From: Scytonema sp. UIC 10036 | GTDB taxonomy: Bacteria > Cyanobacteriota > Cyanobacteriia > Cyanobacteriales > Nostocaceae | Length of the DNA: 56,840 nucleotides | Assembly (NCBI RefSeq): GCF_009725235.1 | Contig: NZ_WJFC01000077.1 | Span: forward strand, 1 to 56,840 | Reading direction: 5' to 3' | Part shown: positions 24,897-32,814 of the stretch, piece after piece | Numbering within the stretch: the first letter of the stretch is position 1 | Layout of the letters: each line of letters starts with the position of its first letter | Position numbers and translations under genes: made by a program | The notes under the pieces: model-generated | Databases searched by the model: none | What the model was told of the DNA's origin: nothing | Seen by the model: the letters and a program-made list of their open reading frames with translations, nothing else

Positions 24897-25196
24897 ATGG
24901 ATTGGCATCTTTTGGGATTAAGCTTTATAACAGTATTTCTGTCAGAACTGGGGGATAAAAGCCAGCTAGCAGCGATCGCACTTTCGGGGCGGGGTCAATC
25001 TACTCGTGCAGTATTTTTTGGGACGGCTGGCGCATTGCTATTGACTTCCTTTTTAGGAGTATTAGCTGGAGGGGCTGTGGCAGAGTTTTTACCAACAAAA
25101 TTGCTGAAAGCGATCGCTGCTGTAGGGTTTGCTATACTCGCCATTCGCCTATTGTTTTTTAATAACGAGGAAGCTTCATCTGATACGGAGCCTTGA
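24897..25196 (+). CDS. Half-size GDT1/TMEM165-type manganese exchanger, second subunit
   Basis: A 99-residue UPF0016 protein with three membrane helices and the signature SELGDKSQLA (Glu17), lacking the polar N-terminal extension of its partner. It should pair head to tail with the 24397 product to form one exchanger. ATG 24897 is preceded by a purine-rich AAGGA. The last dozen residues are acidic and cytosolic. Confidence 0.9.
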   Translation: MDWHLLGLSFITVFLSELGDKSQLAAIALSGRGQSTRAVFFGTAGALLLTSFLGVLAGGAVAEFLPTKLLKAIAAVGFAILAIRLLFFNNEEASSDTEP

Positions 25197-25247
25197 TGAT
25201 TTCCTTGGGCGTAAAATTTCAGATACACGGCTAGTGAGGCGATCGCC

Positions 25248-25829
25248 ATGACCGCAGTTAGCAAAAAACTGACCCTTGAAGAATACCTTGCTTACGATGA
25301 TGGGACAGAGACCAGATACGAGCTGGTGGATGGAGAATTAGTGGAAATGCCACCAGAAACGAAAAGAAATAATTTGATTGCTATCTACTTGCTATCAAAA
25401 TTTCTCACTCTGGTATCTCTAGATCTCATTTGTCACAAAGATACGGAAATTGTGGTAACAGGGAATCGCACTCGCGTCCGCCTCCCAGACTTGATGATAT
25501 TAACTGAAGAGTTACGTGCGGCGATTGGTGGCAAACGAGCAACAATTACTCCAGATATGCCACCCCCCGCTTTAGTGGTTGAGGTCGTATCCCCTGGTAA
25601 AGCAAACGAAGATCGCGACTACCGCTACAAGCGCTCTGAGTATGCAGCACGAGGGATTCCCGAATACTGGATCGTCGATCCCGGTGATGCAAGAGTTACC
25701 GTGCTTACTCTGGTAGAAGGATTGTACGAAGAATCTGTGTTTCAGGGGAGCGAACGCATCACCTCAACGACTTTTCCCGATCTAGAAATGACTGTAGCGC
25801 AGGTTTTGGAAGCAGGCGCTAGTGAATGA
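25248..25829 (+). CDS. Uma2-family (DUF820) PD-(D/E)XK protein
   Basis: A 193-residue member of the huge cyanobacterial Uma2 family. The N-terminus is [19 protein letters not shown], followed by VRLPDLMIL. The nuclease-like core has [19 protein letters not shown] with Asp, Glu and Lys positions in place, and the conserved [10 protein letters not shown]. These proteins have a restriction-endonuclease-like fold. Their cellular role is unsettled and copies are numerous per genome. A HIP1 site (GGCGATCGCC) overlaps the start region. Confidence 0.92.
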   Translation: MTAVSKKLTLEEYLAYDDGTETRYELVDGELVEMPPETKRNNLIAIYLLSKFLTLVSLDLICHKDTEIVVTGNRTRVRLPDLMILTEELRAAIGGKRATITPDMPPPALVVEVVSPGKANEDRDYRYKRSEYAARGIPEYWIVDPGDARVTVLTLVEGLYEESVFQGSERITSTTFPDLEMTVAQVLEAGASE

Positions 25830-25837
25830 ATTCCATC

Positions 25838-27079
25838 TCAAGTTGTGTACTCGGCGTTAATTTTCACGTAGTCGTAACTCAGATCGCAGCCCCAAGCAGT
25901 ACCGACACCAGTACCATTGCCAAGACTAACTGAGATAAGAACTGTATCTTCTTTTAAATAAGCACCCGATGCAGCTTTTTTCATGTACTCGCTTGCAGCA
26001 GCGCGATCGAAATATTGTGGTTGACCGTTCTCCATAAGCAAGAAATCTCCTAATTTAATCTTGAGGTTTTCTTGCTCAAAAGGAACTCCAGCACGTCCAG
26101 CTGCGGCGGCGATACGTCCCCAATTTGGATCGCGCCCAAAAATAGCGGACTTGACAAGTGATGAACCAGCAATGGTTTTAGCGACTTGTCGGGCGCTATG
26201 TTCGTCATGCGCTCCCGTGACTTGTACCTCCACAAGGCAAGTTGCGCCTTCACCGTCACGGGCTATTGCTTTAGCTAAATGCTGACACACTGCTGTGAGC
26301 ATTGCTTCTAATTTTTCTGCTTCTGTACCCATTTCAGTAATAGCCGGAGTCCGAGATTGACCATTTGCAAGAGCAATTAAGCTGTCGTTAGTGCTGGTAT
26401 CTCCATCAACAGTGATGGAATTAAAGCTTTTCTCAGCAGCACGGCTTAACATTTGCTGCCATAGGACAGGAGACACCGCAGCATCACAGGTGACAAAGGC
26501 TAGCATTGTTGCCATGTTTGGATGAATCATACCAGAACCTTTGGCAATACCACCAATTCGGACAGGGCGATCGCCAATTGTTGTCTCCAGAGCAATAGAT
26601 TTTGGCACTAAGTCTGTGGTAATAATTGCACCTGCAGCAGCATCGGAACCTGTAGCGGAAAGAGCTGCAACGAGTTTGGGAATTCCAGCTTTTAAAGTCT
26701 CCATGGGAATGCGTTTGCCAATGACTCCAGTGGAAGCTAAAAGCACCGAGTCGGAGGGAATATTAAGTGCTTGTGCCAGAGCCATTGCAGATTCTAGAGC
26801 ATCAAACCAACCGGGACTCCCTGTTGCAGCATTTGCCTGTCCTGCATTACAGAGGATAGCACGAGCGCTATGCTTGGCTTGCAATTGCTGACGGCAGTAA
26901 TCTACACAAGCAGCTCTTACCTGACTCGTGGTAAATACACCTGCGGCAATAGCTTCTACCTCTGATACTATCAACGCTAAATCTGGTAGTCCCGATGGCT
27001 TCAAACCTGCTGTAATTCCTGCTGCTTGATATCCCCTAGGTGCAGTGACACCGCCACTAATTTCCTGCCAGTCTGCCAT
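25838..27079 (-). CDS. argJ: Bifunctional glutamate N-acetyltransferase / amino-acid N-acetyltransferase ArgJ
   Basis: A 413-residue arginine biosynthesis enzyme. It transfers the acetyl group from N-acetylornithine to glutamate and may also use acetyl-CoA. The self-cleavage site and nucleophilic threonine are in HPNMATMLAFV (cleavage before Thr). GGVTAPRGYQAAG near the start, GRDPNWGR and the C-terminal GTAWGCDLSYDYVKINAEY are family hallmarks. Length is typical. It stands alone, downstream of the small RNA array on the same strand. Confidence 0.95.
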   Translation of the reverse strand: MADWQEISGGVTAPRGYQAAGITAGLKPSGLPDLALIVSEVEAIAAGVFTTSQVRAACVDYCRQQLQAKHSARAILCNAGQANAATGSPGWFDALESAMALAQALNIPSDSVLLASTGVIGKRIPMETLKAGIPKLVAALSATGSDAAAGAIITTDLVPKSIALETTIGDRPVRIGGIAKGSGMIHPNMATMLAFVTCDAAVSPVLWQQMLSRAAEKSFNSITVDGDTSTNDSLIALANGQSRTPAITEMGTEAEKLEAMLTAVCQHLAKAIARDGEGATCLVEVQVTGAHDEHSARQVAKTIAGSSLVKSAIFGRDPNWGRIAAAAGRAGVPFEQENLKIKLGDFLLMENGQPQYFDRAAASEYMKKAASGAYLKEDTVLISVSLGNGTGVGTAWGCDLSYDYVKINAEYTT

Positions 27080-27126
27080 TTCTTTTTCCCCATGACCATA
27101 TATTCGCTCGATTGGCGATTATATCA

Positions 27127-27274
27127 AGCTTTGGTCATTGGTCAAGTGTCATTGGTCAAGTGTCATTAGCCATTAGCCATTAGCCATTAACAATTAGCCA
27201 TTAGCCATTAACAATTAGCCATTGGTCATCCTTAATTACAAATGACAACTGACACTTGACAACTGACACTTGAC
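27127..27274. repeat. Short tandem repeats upstream of argJ
   Basis: Units such as GTCATTG, CATTAGC and GACACTT are arranged as direct and inverted runs between the last small RNA unit and argJ. They extend the argJ leader but hold no gene. Confidence 0.85.
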
Positions 27275-27327
27275 AAAAAAAAGAGAGCCACTTGGGTAGC
27301 TCTCCAGATCATCAGGGTGCATCTGTT
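27275..27327 (-). ncRNA. HetR-box small RNA unit 1 (NsiR1-like)
   Basis: The third unit in transcription order. The minus-strand transcript would start near 27327, contain GATGCACCCTGATGATCTG, and end in the hairpin GAGAGC-TACCCAAGTG-GCTCTC (27283-27304) followed by eight T. The -10 box is TATAAA (27339-27334). Its core is identical to units 2 and 3, but the 5' bases and promoter have drifted, so it is probably the weakest unit. Confidence 0.75.
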
Positions 27328-27352
27328 TACCATTTTATAACACATTTGGGAT

Positions 27353-27369
27353 GAATGGTGACACCCCTC
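27353..27369 (-). promoter_or_regulatory. Degenerate HetR-type palindrome of unit 1
   Basis: On the minus strand GAGGGGTGTCACCATTC keeps one perfect half-site (GAGGGGT) while the other has mismatches. It is centred about 34 bp before the predicted transcription start, exactly as in units 2 and 3. Confidence 0.6.
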
Positions 27370-27422
27370 ATTTAAATTTTTACATTAGACATTCTCATAC
27401 ATAAGTCAACACACAAAACGTA

Positions 27423-27474
27423 AGTAGGTAGGGCTATGCCGCACGTTCAATATTGGTGGGCTTTAGCCCTACCT
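27423..27474. repeat. GTAGGTAGGGCTA inverted repeat
   Basis: GTAGGTAGGGCTA and TAGCCCTACCTAC flank a loop of about 25 bp between small RNA units 1 and 2. It is a hairpin-forming insertion that explains the larger spacing between these two units compared with units 2 and 3. Confidence 0.8.
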
Positions 27475-27511
27475 ACACTGGTCACTGTTATAAACGCTCG
27501 CAAAAATAAGC

Positions 27512-27565
27512 AAAAAAAAAGAGAGCCACTTGGGCAGCTCTCCAGATCATCAGGGTGCATCTACT
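27512..27565 (-). ncRNA. HetR-box small RNA unit 2 (NsiR1-like)
   Basis: A short RNA of about 54 nt. The predicted start is near 27565, 7 nt after the -10 box TATACT (27577-27572). The body contains GATGCACCCTGATGATCTG. The end is the hairpin GAGAGC-TGCCCAAGTG-GCTCTC (27521-27542) plus nine T, a canonical rho-independent terminator. It differs from unit 3 by one loop base. There is no start codon or ribosome-binding site, so it is a non-coding RNA. NsiR1 of heterocystous cyanobacteria has the same design. Confidence 0.85.
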
Positions 27566-27590
27566 TATCACAGTATATCATTTTTGCGGT

Positions 27591-27607
27591 GAGGGGCAAG
27601 ACCCCCT
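27591..27607 (-). promoter_or_regulatory. HetR-type palindrome of unit 2
   Basis: Minus strand AGGGGGTCTTGCCCCTC, centred about 34 bp before the predicted start. It differs at only a few positions from the known HetR target upstream of hetP in Anabaena (GAGGGGTCTAACCCCTC). Confidence 0.75.
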
Positions 27608-27657
27608 ATCCAATTAAAATCTAAAAAAAATCTAAAGAAATATTCAGAAAAATAGGT

Positions 27658-27711
27658 AAAAAAAAAGAGAGCCACTTGGGTAGCTCTCCAGATCATCAGG
27701 GTGCATCTACT
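27658..27711 (-). ncRNA. HetR-box small RNA unit 3 (NsiR1-like)
   Basis: The first unit in transcription order, with the best promoter. The -10 box is TATACT (27723-27718), with a start near 27711. The body is GATGCACCCTGATGATCTG, and the terminator hairpin is GAGAGC-TACCCAAGTG-GCTCTC (27667-27688) with nine T. Identity with unit 2 extends through the promoter to the upstream palindrome, which indicates recent duplication of a whole promoter-RNA-terminator cassette. Confidence 0.87.
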
Positions 27712-27736
27712 TATCACAGTATATCATTTTTGCACT

Positions 27737-27753
27737 GAGGGGTAAGACCCCTC
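27737..27753 (-). promoter_or_regulatory. HetR-type palindrome of unit 3
   Basis: Minus strand GAGGGGTCTTACCCCTC, one base different from the HetR-binding palindrome upstream of hetP in Anabaena (GAGGGGTCTAACCCCTC). It is flanked by T and A that extend the symmetry. Its centre lies about 34 bp upstream of the predicted start, replacing a -35 element, which fits activation by HetR. Confidence 0.82.
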
Positions 27754-27940
27754 ATGTGTATTTTTATGAAGTTACTGTGAACATGGGGTTAGTTGTTAGT
27801 TGTTAGTCGTTAGTCGTTAGTCGTTAGTAGGGGCGCATTGCCTTGCCCCCGTACAGTTGTTAGTTGTGGCTAACCTTTTGGTTTTAGAGTTGTTAGGGTT
27901 AAGAAATTCGTCTGCACCACTAACCACCAACCACCAACCA

Positions 27941-29416
27941 CTAACCATTAAGCTTCTTCTCAACCAATTCGTTGGTCAATTTGGGTTCAGCAAGTTTATT
28001 GGTCTTTTTGAGAACTTGCCCGACGAAAAAACCTTTAAGGTTGGTGTTGCCTTTGCGATATTTTTCCAACTCTTTGGGATTGGCAGCCATGACTTCATCA
28101 ATGATGGCTTCCAGTACATTAGGATCGCTAATCAGTTCTTTTCCTTTAAACAATTCGTTAGGAGAACGACCGTTGAGCAACTCTGGTAAGTTCTCTTTGG
28201 CTATGGCGTTGCTGATTTTGCCTGTTTCAATACGAGTGATGACATCAGCAAGATTTGCAGGTGTCAGGGCAATTTCAGTAATGTTAAGTTTGTTTTTGTT
28301 GAGATAGGCGGCGATATCTTGAGTAATCCAGTTGGCAGCTTGTTTGGGACTTGCTCCTGCGCTGATGGTTGCTTCAAAAAATTCAGAGACCGCACGTTCT
28401 TCTGTCAGGACTCGTGTATCGTAAGCAGAAAGCCCTAGTTCGCTTTCATAACGATGACGCTTTTGTGCTGGTAGTTCGGGAAGTTGGTTGCGCCATGTCT
28501 CTAATTGCTCTGGAGTCACTTCAATGGGAGCTAAATCGGGTTCGGGGAAGTAGCGGTAGTCGCTAGAACCTTCTTTAACCCGCATAGTAATTGTGCGTTG
28601 GCTCCCTTCTTCCCACAAGCGAGTTTCTTGAATAATACGCTCTCCTGCTTCTACGGCTGCAATTTGCCGTTCAATTTCGTATTCGATCGCCCGTTGAATG
28701 GCATTGAAGGAGTTCATGTTTTTAATTTCTACTTTTGTGCCAAACTCCTTTTGTCCAACGGGGCGCACGGAGATATTGACATCGCAGCGTAGAGAACCTT
28801 CTTGCATATTGCCATCGCTGACACCAAGATAGCGTAATATTCGGCGCAACTCTTGGGCATATTCGGCAGCTTCTTGTCCGGAACGCAAATCTGGTTCGGA
28901 AACAATCTCCACTAACGGTACACCTGCACGATTGTAATCTACTAAAGAATAAGCGGAACCTGAAAGGCGATCGCTTCCTGCATGGACTAATTTCCCTGCA
29001 TCTTCTTCCATATGCAAGCGGGTAATACCAATTCGCTTGCGGGTGGGATTGCCATCTTTATCAACAAGCTCAATTTCCAACCAACCATGTTCGGCTATAG
29101 GCAGGTCATACTGAGAAATTTGGTAATTTTTAGGGAGATCGGGATAAAAATATTGTTTGCGATCGAATTTACTGTATTCGGCTATTTGGCAATTGAGCGC
29201 TAAACCAGCTTTGACGGCATATTCTAGCACCTTTTCATTAAGAACTGGTAAAACTCCGGGCAAACCCATGCAAACCGGGTCAATGTTAGTATTGGGGTCA
29301 CCACCAAACGCTGTAGAACTGGTGGAGAAAATCTTGGTTTCGGTGCTGAGTTGACAGTGAGTTTCCAGACCAATGATTGCCTCGTACTCAGTTTTGACTG
29401 GAGCAGCAGAAGTCAT
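27941..29416 (-). CDS. gatB: Asp-tRNA(Asn)/Glu-tRNA(Gln) amidotransferase subunit B
   Basis: A 491-residue subunit of the GatCAB complex that converts Glu-tRNA(Gln) (and Asp-tRNA(Asn)) to the amide form. Cyanobacteria lack glutaminyl-tRNA synthetase and depend on it. The N-terminus EYEAIIGLETHCQLSTETKI, the cradle motif DYNRAGVPLVEIVSEPD and the C-terminal GatB/YqeY domain (residues about 335-485, ending FFVGQVLKKTNKLAEPKLTN) are complete. gatA and gatC are not adjacent, as is usual in cyanobacteria. Confidence 0.97.
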   Translation of the reverse strand: MTSAAPVKTEYEAIIGLETHCQLSTETKIFSTSSTAFGGDPNTNIDPVCMGLPGVLPVLNEKVLEYAVKAGLALNCQIAEYSKFDRKQYFYPDLPKNYQISQYDLPIAEHGWLEIELVDKDGNPTRKRIGITRLHMEEDAGKLVHAGSDRLSGSAYSLVDYNRAGVPLVEIVSEPDLRSGQEAAEYAQELRRILRYLGVSDGNMQEGSLRCDVNISVRPVGQKEFGTKVEIKNMNSFNAIQRAIEYEIERQIAAVEAGERIIQETRLWEEGSQRTITMRVKEGSSDYRYFPEPDLAPIEVTPEQLETWRNQLPELPAQKRHRYESELGLSAYDTRVLTEERAVSEFFEATISAGASPKQAANWITQDIAAYLNKNKLNITEIALTPANLADVITRIETGKISNAIAKENLPELLNGRSPNELFKGKELISDPNVLEAIIDEVMAANPKELEKYRKGNTNLKGFFVGQVLKKTNKLAEPKLTNELVEKKLNG

Positions 29417-29552
29417 AAAATTGCGAATTGTCGTTTTATTTAATCAATCTTTAAGGTATTGTAGCGGACGGGTAAGGGGTAGGGGGTAGGGGTAGCACTT
29501 CTTCCTTGTCTCCCTTGTCTCCCTTGTCTTTCCCTACTCCCCATTCCCTCTT

Positions 29553-29804
29553 TTACGCGGATGCAGCAACTTTGTTGTTGATGTAGTCTACTGCCTCTTG
29601 AACGGTTGTAATCTTTTCGGCAGCTTCGTCTGGAATTTCGATATCGAACTCTTCTTCCAAAGCCATGACTAGTTCAACAGTATCAAGGGAATCAGCGCCC
29701 AAATCGTTGGCAAAATTGGATTGTGGTGTAATGGTATCGCCCTCAACACTTAGCTGATCCGCAACGATTTTCTTGACCTTTTCAAAAATTTCCGTTTGAC
29801 TCAT
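29553..29804 (-). CDS. acpP: Acyl carrier protein
   Basis: An 83-residue ACP with the phosphopantetheine attachment motif [19 protein letters not shown] (Ser in DSL). It is the acidic, helical carrier of fatty acid synthesis. In many cyanobacteria fabF follows acpP; here gatB is next on the strand, after repeats, so acpP is probably monocistronic. ATG 29804 is preceded by AGGAAT. Confidence 0.96.
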   Translation of the reverse strand: MSQTEIFEKVKKIVADQLSVEGDTITPQSNFANDLGADSLDTVELVMALEEEFDIEIPDEAAEKITTVQEAVDYINNKVAASA

Positions 29805-30055
29805 AGATAAAATTCCTCAACGAGTTGCTATAATCCGATATTTTGGGGGATGTGATTTTGAGCATATTTATATTATCGGAAAGTGTGGACGCATAGACCT
29901 CGTAAAAAACTCTGTTTTGTAATTCTTACGAAATTTTGTTTGAGTATGTGCATTTTTTTATCTGTACCTACAAATTTGCGACCAGCACTAAAAGCGATGA
30001 TAAAACAGTTATGGATGATTGACGAGGGGAAAGCCCTCTTTGTTACCAAGATACT

Positions 30056-30961
30056 ATGCTAACCTATACTTTGAGATACGCTTACTACCCCGGATGTGTT
30101 GCTCAGGGAGCTTGCCGCGAGCTTCACCAGTCTACAGTTGCCCTTAGTAAAGCATTGGATATTGAACTGGTAGAATTAAAAAAAGCTTCTTGCTGCGGCT
30201 CTGGAACTTTTAAGGAAGATTCCCAACTGCTAGAAGATACGGTTAATGCCCGGAATATTGCTCTTGCAGAAGAGTTAAACTTACCGCTATTAACCCACTG
30301 TAGCACTTGCCAGGGTGTCATCGGTCATGTAGATGAACGTTTAAAAGAGTGCCAAAGCACCGATCCGACATACCTGGAACAAGTGAATGGCTTTCTTTGT
30401 AAAGAAGGCTGTTCCCCCTACCGTGGCTCCACAGAAGTGAAACATCTCCTTTACGCCCTAATTAAAGATTACGGTTTAGAGGAAATCAAAAAACGAGTGA
30501 CCCAGAAGTTAACAGGACTGAAGTGCGCTGCTTTTTACGGCTGCTACCTTCTCCGCGCTCAAAAGTCAATGCCCTACGATGACCCCTTCCAACCAGAGGG
30601 AATGGAAAACGTGTTTCGTGCGCTACAGGCTACGCCAGTATACTACAGAGGACGTACCCAATGTTGTGGTTGGCCGCTTGCAAGTTATGCCACCGAACAA
30701 TCTTTTAAAATGGCAGGGATGCACATCCAAGAAGCCATAGACGCTGGTGCTGATTGTATGGTTACACCTTGTCCTTTGTGTCACCTTAACTTGGATTCCC
30801 GTCAACCAGAGGTGGAAAAGGTTATTGGACAAAAGTTAGGTTTACCTGTTCTGCATTTGCCTCAGCTAATTGCTTTAGCTGTTGGGGTCAGTCCAAAAGA
30901 ACTGGGTTTGCAAAGGCATATTGTTTCTACTAAACCCGTGTTGGAAAAGTTGGGAATATAA
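30056..30961 (+). CDS. HdrB-like cysteine-rich (CCG) domain protein
   Basis: A 301-residue protein with two CCG domains: ASCCGSGT with CSTCQG, and QCCGWPLAS with CPLCH. These bind a [4Fe-4S] cluster in heterodisulfide-reductase subunit B and in the SdhE-type subunit of some succinate dehydrogenases. The start YYPGCVAQGAC is typical. In cyanobacteria this protein is usually annotated as an HdrB or succinate dehydrogenase subunit C homologue, so a role in succinate:quinone electron transfer is plausible but inferred. It is transcribed divergently from acpP. Confidence 0.85.
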   Translation: MLTYTLRYAYYPGCVAQGACRELHQSTVALSKALDIELVELKKASCCGSGTFKEDSQLLEDTVNARNIALAEELNLPLLTHCSTCQGVIGHVDERLKECQSTDPTYLEQVNGFLCKEGCSPYRGSTEVKHLLYALIKDYGLEEIKKRVTQKLTGLKCAAFYGCYLLRAQKSMPYDDPFQPEGMENVFRALQATPVYYRGRTQCCGWPLASYATEQSFKMAGMHIQEAIDAGADCMVTPCPLCHLNLDSRQPEVEKVIGQKLGLPVLHLPQLIALAVGVSPKELGLQRHIVSTKPVLEKLGI

Positions 30962-31035
30962 GCGAAGGCAGAGGGTAGAACTTACGCATAGCCCCCCTTT
31001 TAAGGGAGGCTTGGGGGGAACATTTGTTACCATTT

Positions 31036-31172
31036 TTACCCTACTGCGAATCCATCATACTGTCGCATAAATGGGGCATGATATGCTAGCACAATGTCCT
31101 GTTTGGGTACTCCTAGTTCCACCAGCTCATTCGCCACGCCTACTTCTGTACCGTTGCCCAACTTTAAGATTC
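31036..31172 (-). pseudogene. C-terminal remnant of an XisI-family protein
   Basis: The minus strand reads NGTEVGVANELVELGVPKQD, then IVLAYHAPFMRQYDGFAVG and a stop codon. This is the conserved end of XisI, the fdxN-element excision controlling factor family. An in-frame TGA lies directly upstream and no start codon is present, so only about 45 codons of an original 110 or so remain. Confidence 0.85.
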
Positions 31173-31255
31173 ATGGTAACAGTCTCTCTCGTCTTTTGAT
31201 TTGCTGCCAAGGCTTGTGAATGCACTGAGGTGGGCTGCTGTCTGGCAACTCTGGC

Positions 31256-31316
31256 TGAGGATAGGAGGCGGAGCCTCTCTTAAGGCATTCCCAGGCTCAG
31301 CCTGGGAACGAGGCGA
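31256..31316. repeat. GC-rich palindromic repeats
   Basis: GGAGGCGGAGCCTC and CCCAGGCTCAGCCTGGGAACG are members of the same family as at 2976-3092. They lie just after the tonB stop codon. Confidence 0.85.
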
Positions 31317-31320
31317 GGGC

Positions 31321-32814
31321 TTAAGGTTGAGGTTGCTCTTGAGAACGACGCAAACTATCGAGTAAATCGTTCTCATTACTAGGTGGTGTTTGCTCCAAAT
31401 TGCTTGGGCTAGGGCTAGCAGAAGGAGATTGTTCTAGAGGCTGAACCGTGCTTTCAGGTTGTTGGGAGGGTATTACTGGAGAAGTTGGTGTTACCGTACT
31501 TTCTGGCTTTCGGGAGGGTAAACTTGGAGAAGTTGGGGTAGCGGGAGAATCTGATATCATTCTCCGCCGTCTGCGTCCGGGGGTTGCCTCAGTCTCATTT
31601 GTAGCTGTAGCTTCAGCTTCGCGTTTCTTCTCGGCTTCTGCTTGTTGTTGTCGTCTGCGTTCTTCTCTTTCTTGTTGACGCTTCAAGGCTTCTCGATTCT
31701 CCCGCGATCCTGACTTAGTAAAATTTGCTATCAACTGTACGTTTTGTTTTCCAGCCGCCGCAGCATTTAATTTAAATTCTCTGGCTTGACTTACCAATGC
31801 TTCATCCAGTTCTTTGTGTCCGCTAGAACGGGTAAGTTTGATATTAATAACATTGCCGTTTTCATCGACATCAAAAGTGATACCGGGCTTACCTTCTATA
31901 CCTCGCCGTTCTGCTCTTTCTGGATATTTAAGATCGCATTTTAGACAATCTACAAAATCAAATTTTGTCACAGCTGGTCTTGGTTTTGGAGCTGTCGCTA
32001 CTTGTGTTCCAGTACCCGAGCCCGTACCACTTCCAGTACCAGTACCAATCCCACCTCCACTGCCACCACCAGTACCTTCTCCAGTACTTCCAGGAGTGCC
32101 TGCGGTACTTCTCAAACGTCTGGTCCGATTGGAAAAATCGTTGCTTTCACTGGATGTACTTGGTGCAGGCACTGTATTCTTAGCAACTTCTGGAATGATT
32201 CTGGGTCGCCTGAGTGGAGGTTGTAAATTTTCAGTTTTCTGTTCTGTAACTGGAACTTCCTGTTTGGAAGGTAAAGGAACTTCTGGTTGAGGTTCTAAGT
32301 TTGGCTTGACTTGTGTCAGTATTCGCTGCGGTTTTTTTATTTCATCTCTTAGAGGCGGAAGAATAGGCTTTTCTTCTGGAGTCACTACTGTTTGCTGAGG
32401 TGGCACTGGTTGCGGAACAGGAGGGGCTTTTGGTGCGGGTGCAGCGGTTTTGCCACCACCACCTTGTGGTGTTTTAACTACTTTGGACACAACAGGCGCT
32501 TGGGGTTGCAACCGCAATCTCGTCGGTTTTGGGGGTTCCGGTGGTTTGACTGGCTTTGGAGGTTCTGGTAGCTTGACTTGTTTTGGGGGTTCCGGTGGTT
32601 TTGTCTTTTGTGGAATCGGCTTGGGCGAATCGAGTACGATCAATTCAATCGGTTCGTCTTCCATTGGCTGCACTCTCATTACAAGATTCGCTACACCAGA
32701 AGCTAGGACACCGATATGCAGCCCTAACGATCCAACAAGACTAAAAGTTAAAAAAGTCCTAAGAGCCTTTGACTCTTTCTCTCTGTGCTCTAGAGCCGTA
32801 CCAGAAAAGCTCAT
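31321..32814 (-). CDS. TonB-family energy transducer with C-terminal extension
   Basis: A 497-residue inner-membrane protein that would transmit proton-motive energy to outer-membrane transporters. One TM anchor lies at about residues 24-44. A proline-rich spacer (PEPPKPVKPPEPPKP) and a Gly/Thr/Ser tract at about 240-273 follow. The TonB C-terminal domain is at about 283-365 (DLKYPERAERRGIEGKPGIT, NVINIKLTRSSGHKELDEAL), with a nearby CLKC. Unusually, about 130 further residues follow: a Glu/Arg/Gln-rich helix and a Pro/Ser/Thr-rich tail. It is divergent from exbB-exbD, its energy-supplying partners. Confidence 0.88.
   Translation of the reverse strand: MSFSGTALEHREKESKALRTFLTFSLVGSLGLHIGVLASGVANLVMRVQPMEDEPIELIVLDSPKPIPQKTKPPEPPKQVKLPEPPKPVKPPEPPKPTRLRLQPQAPVVSKVVKTPQGGGGKTAAPAPKAPPVPQPVPPQQTVVTPEEKPILPPLRDEIKKPQRILTQVKPNLEPQPEVPLPSKQEVPVTEQKTENLQPPLRRPRIIPEVAKNTVPAPSTSSESNDFSNRTRRLRSTAGTPGSTGEGTGGGSGGGIGTGTGSGTGSGTGTQVATAPKPRPAVTKFDFVDCLKCDLKYPERAERRGIEGKPGITFDVDENGNVINIKLTRSSGHKELDEALVSQAREFKLNAAAAGKQNVQLIANFTKSGSRENREALKRQQEREERRRQQQAEAEKKREAEATATNETEATPGRRRRRMISDSPATPTSPSLPSRKPESTVTPTSPVIPSQQPESTVQPLEQSPSASPSPSNLEQTPPSNENDLLDSLRRSQEQPQP

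Noticed and set aside
27436..27624. 62-codon plus-strand frame in the small RNA array
   Set aside because: It reads across the inverted repeat and the antisense of unit 2; the minus-strand promoter-terminator structure explains the sequence better.
27275..27753. CRISPR or riboswitch interpretation of the three repeats
   Set aside because: Units have variable spacing, their own promoters and terminators, and no spacer-like regularity; no downstream start codon is close enough for riboswitch control of argJ.
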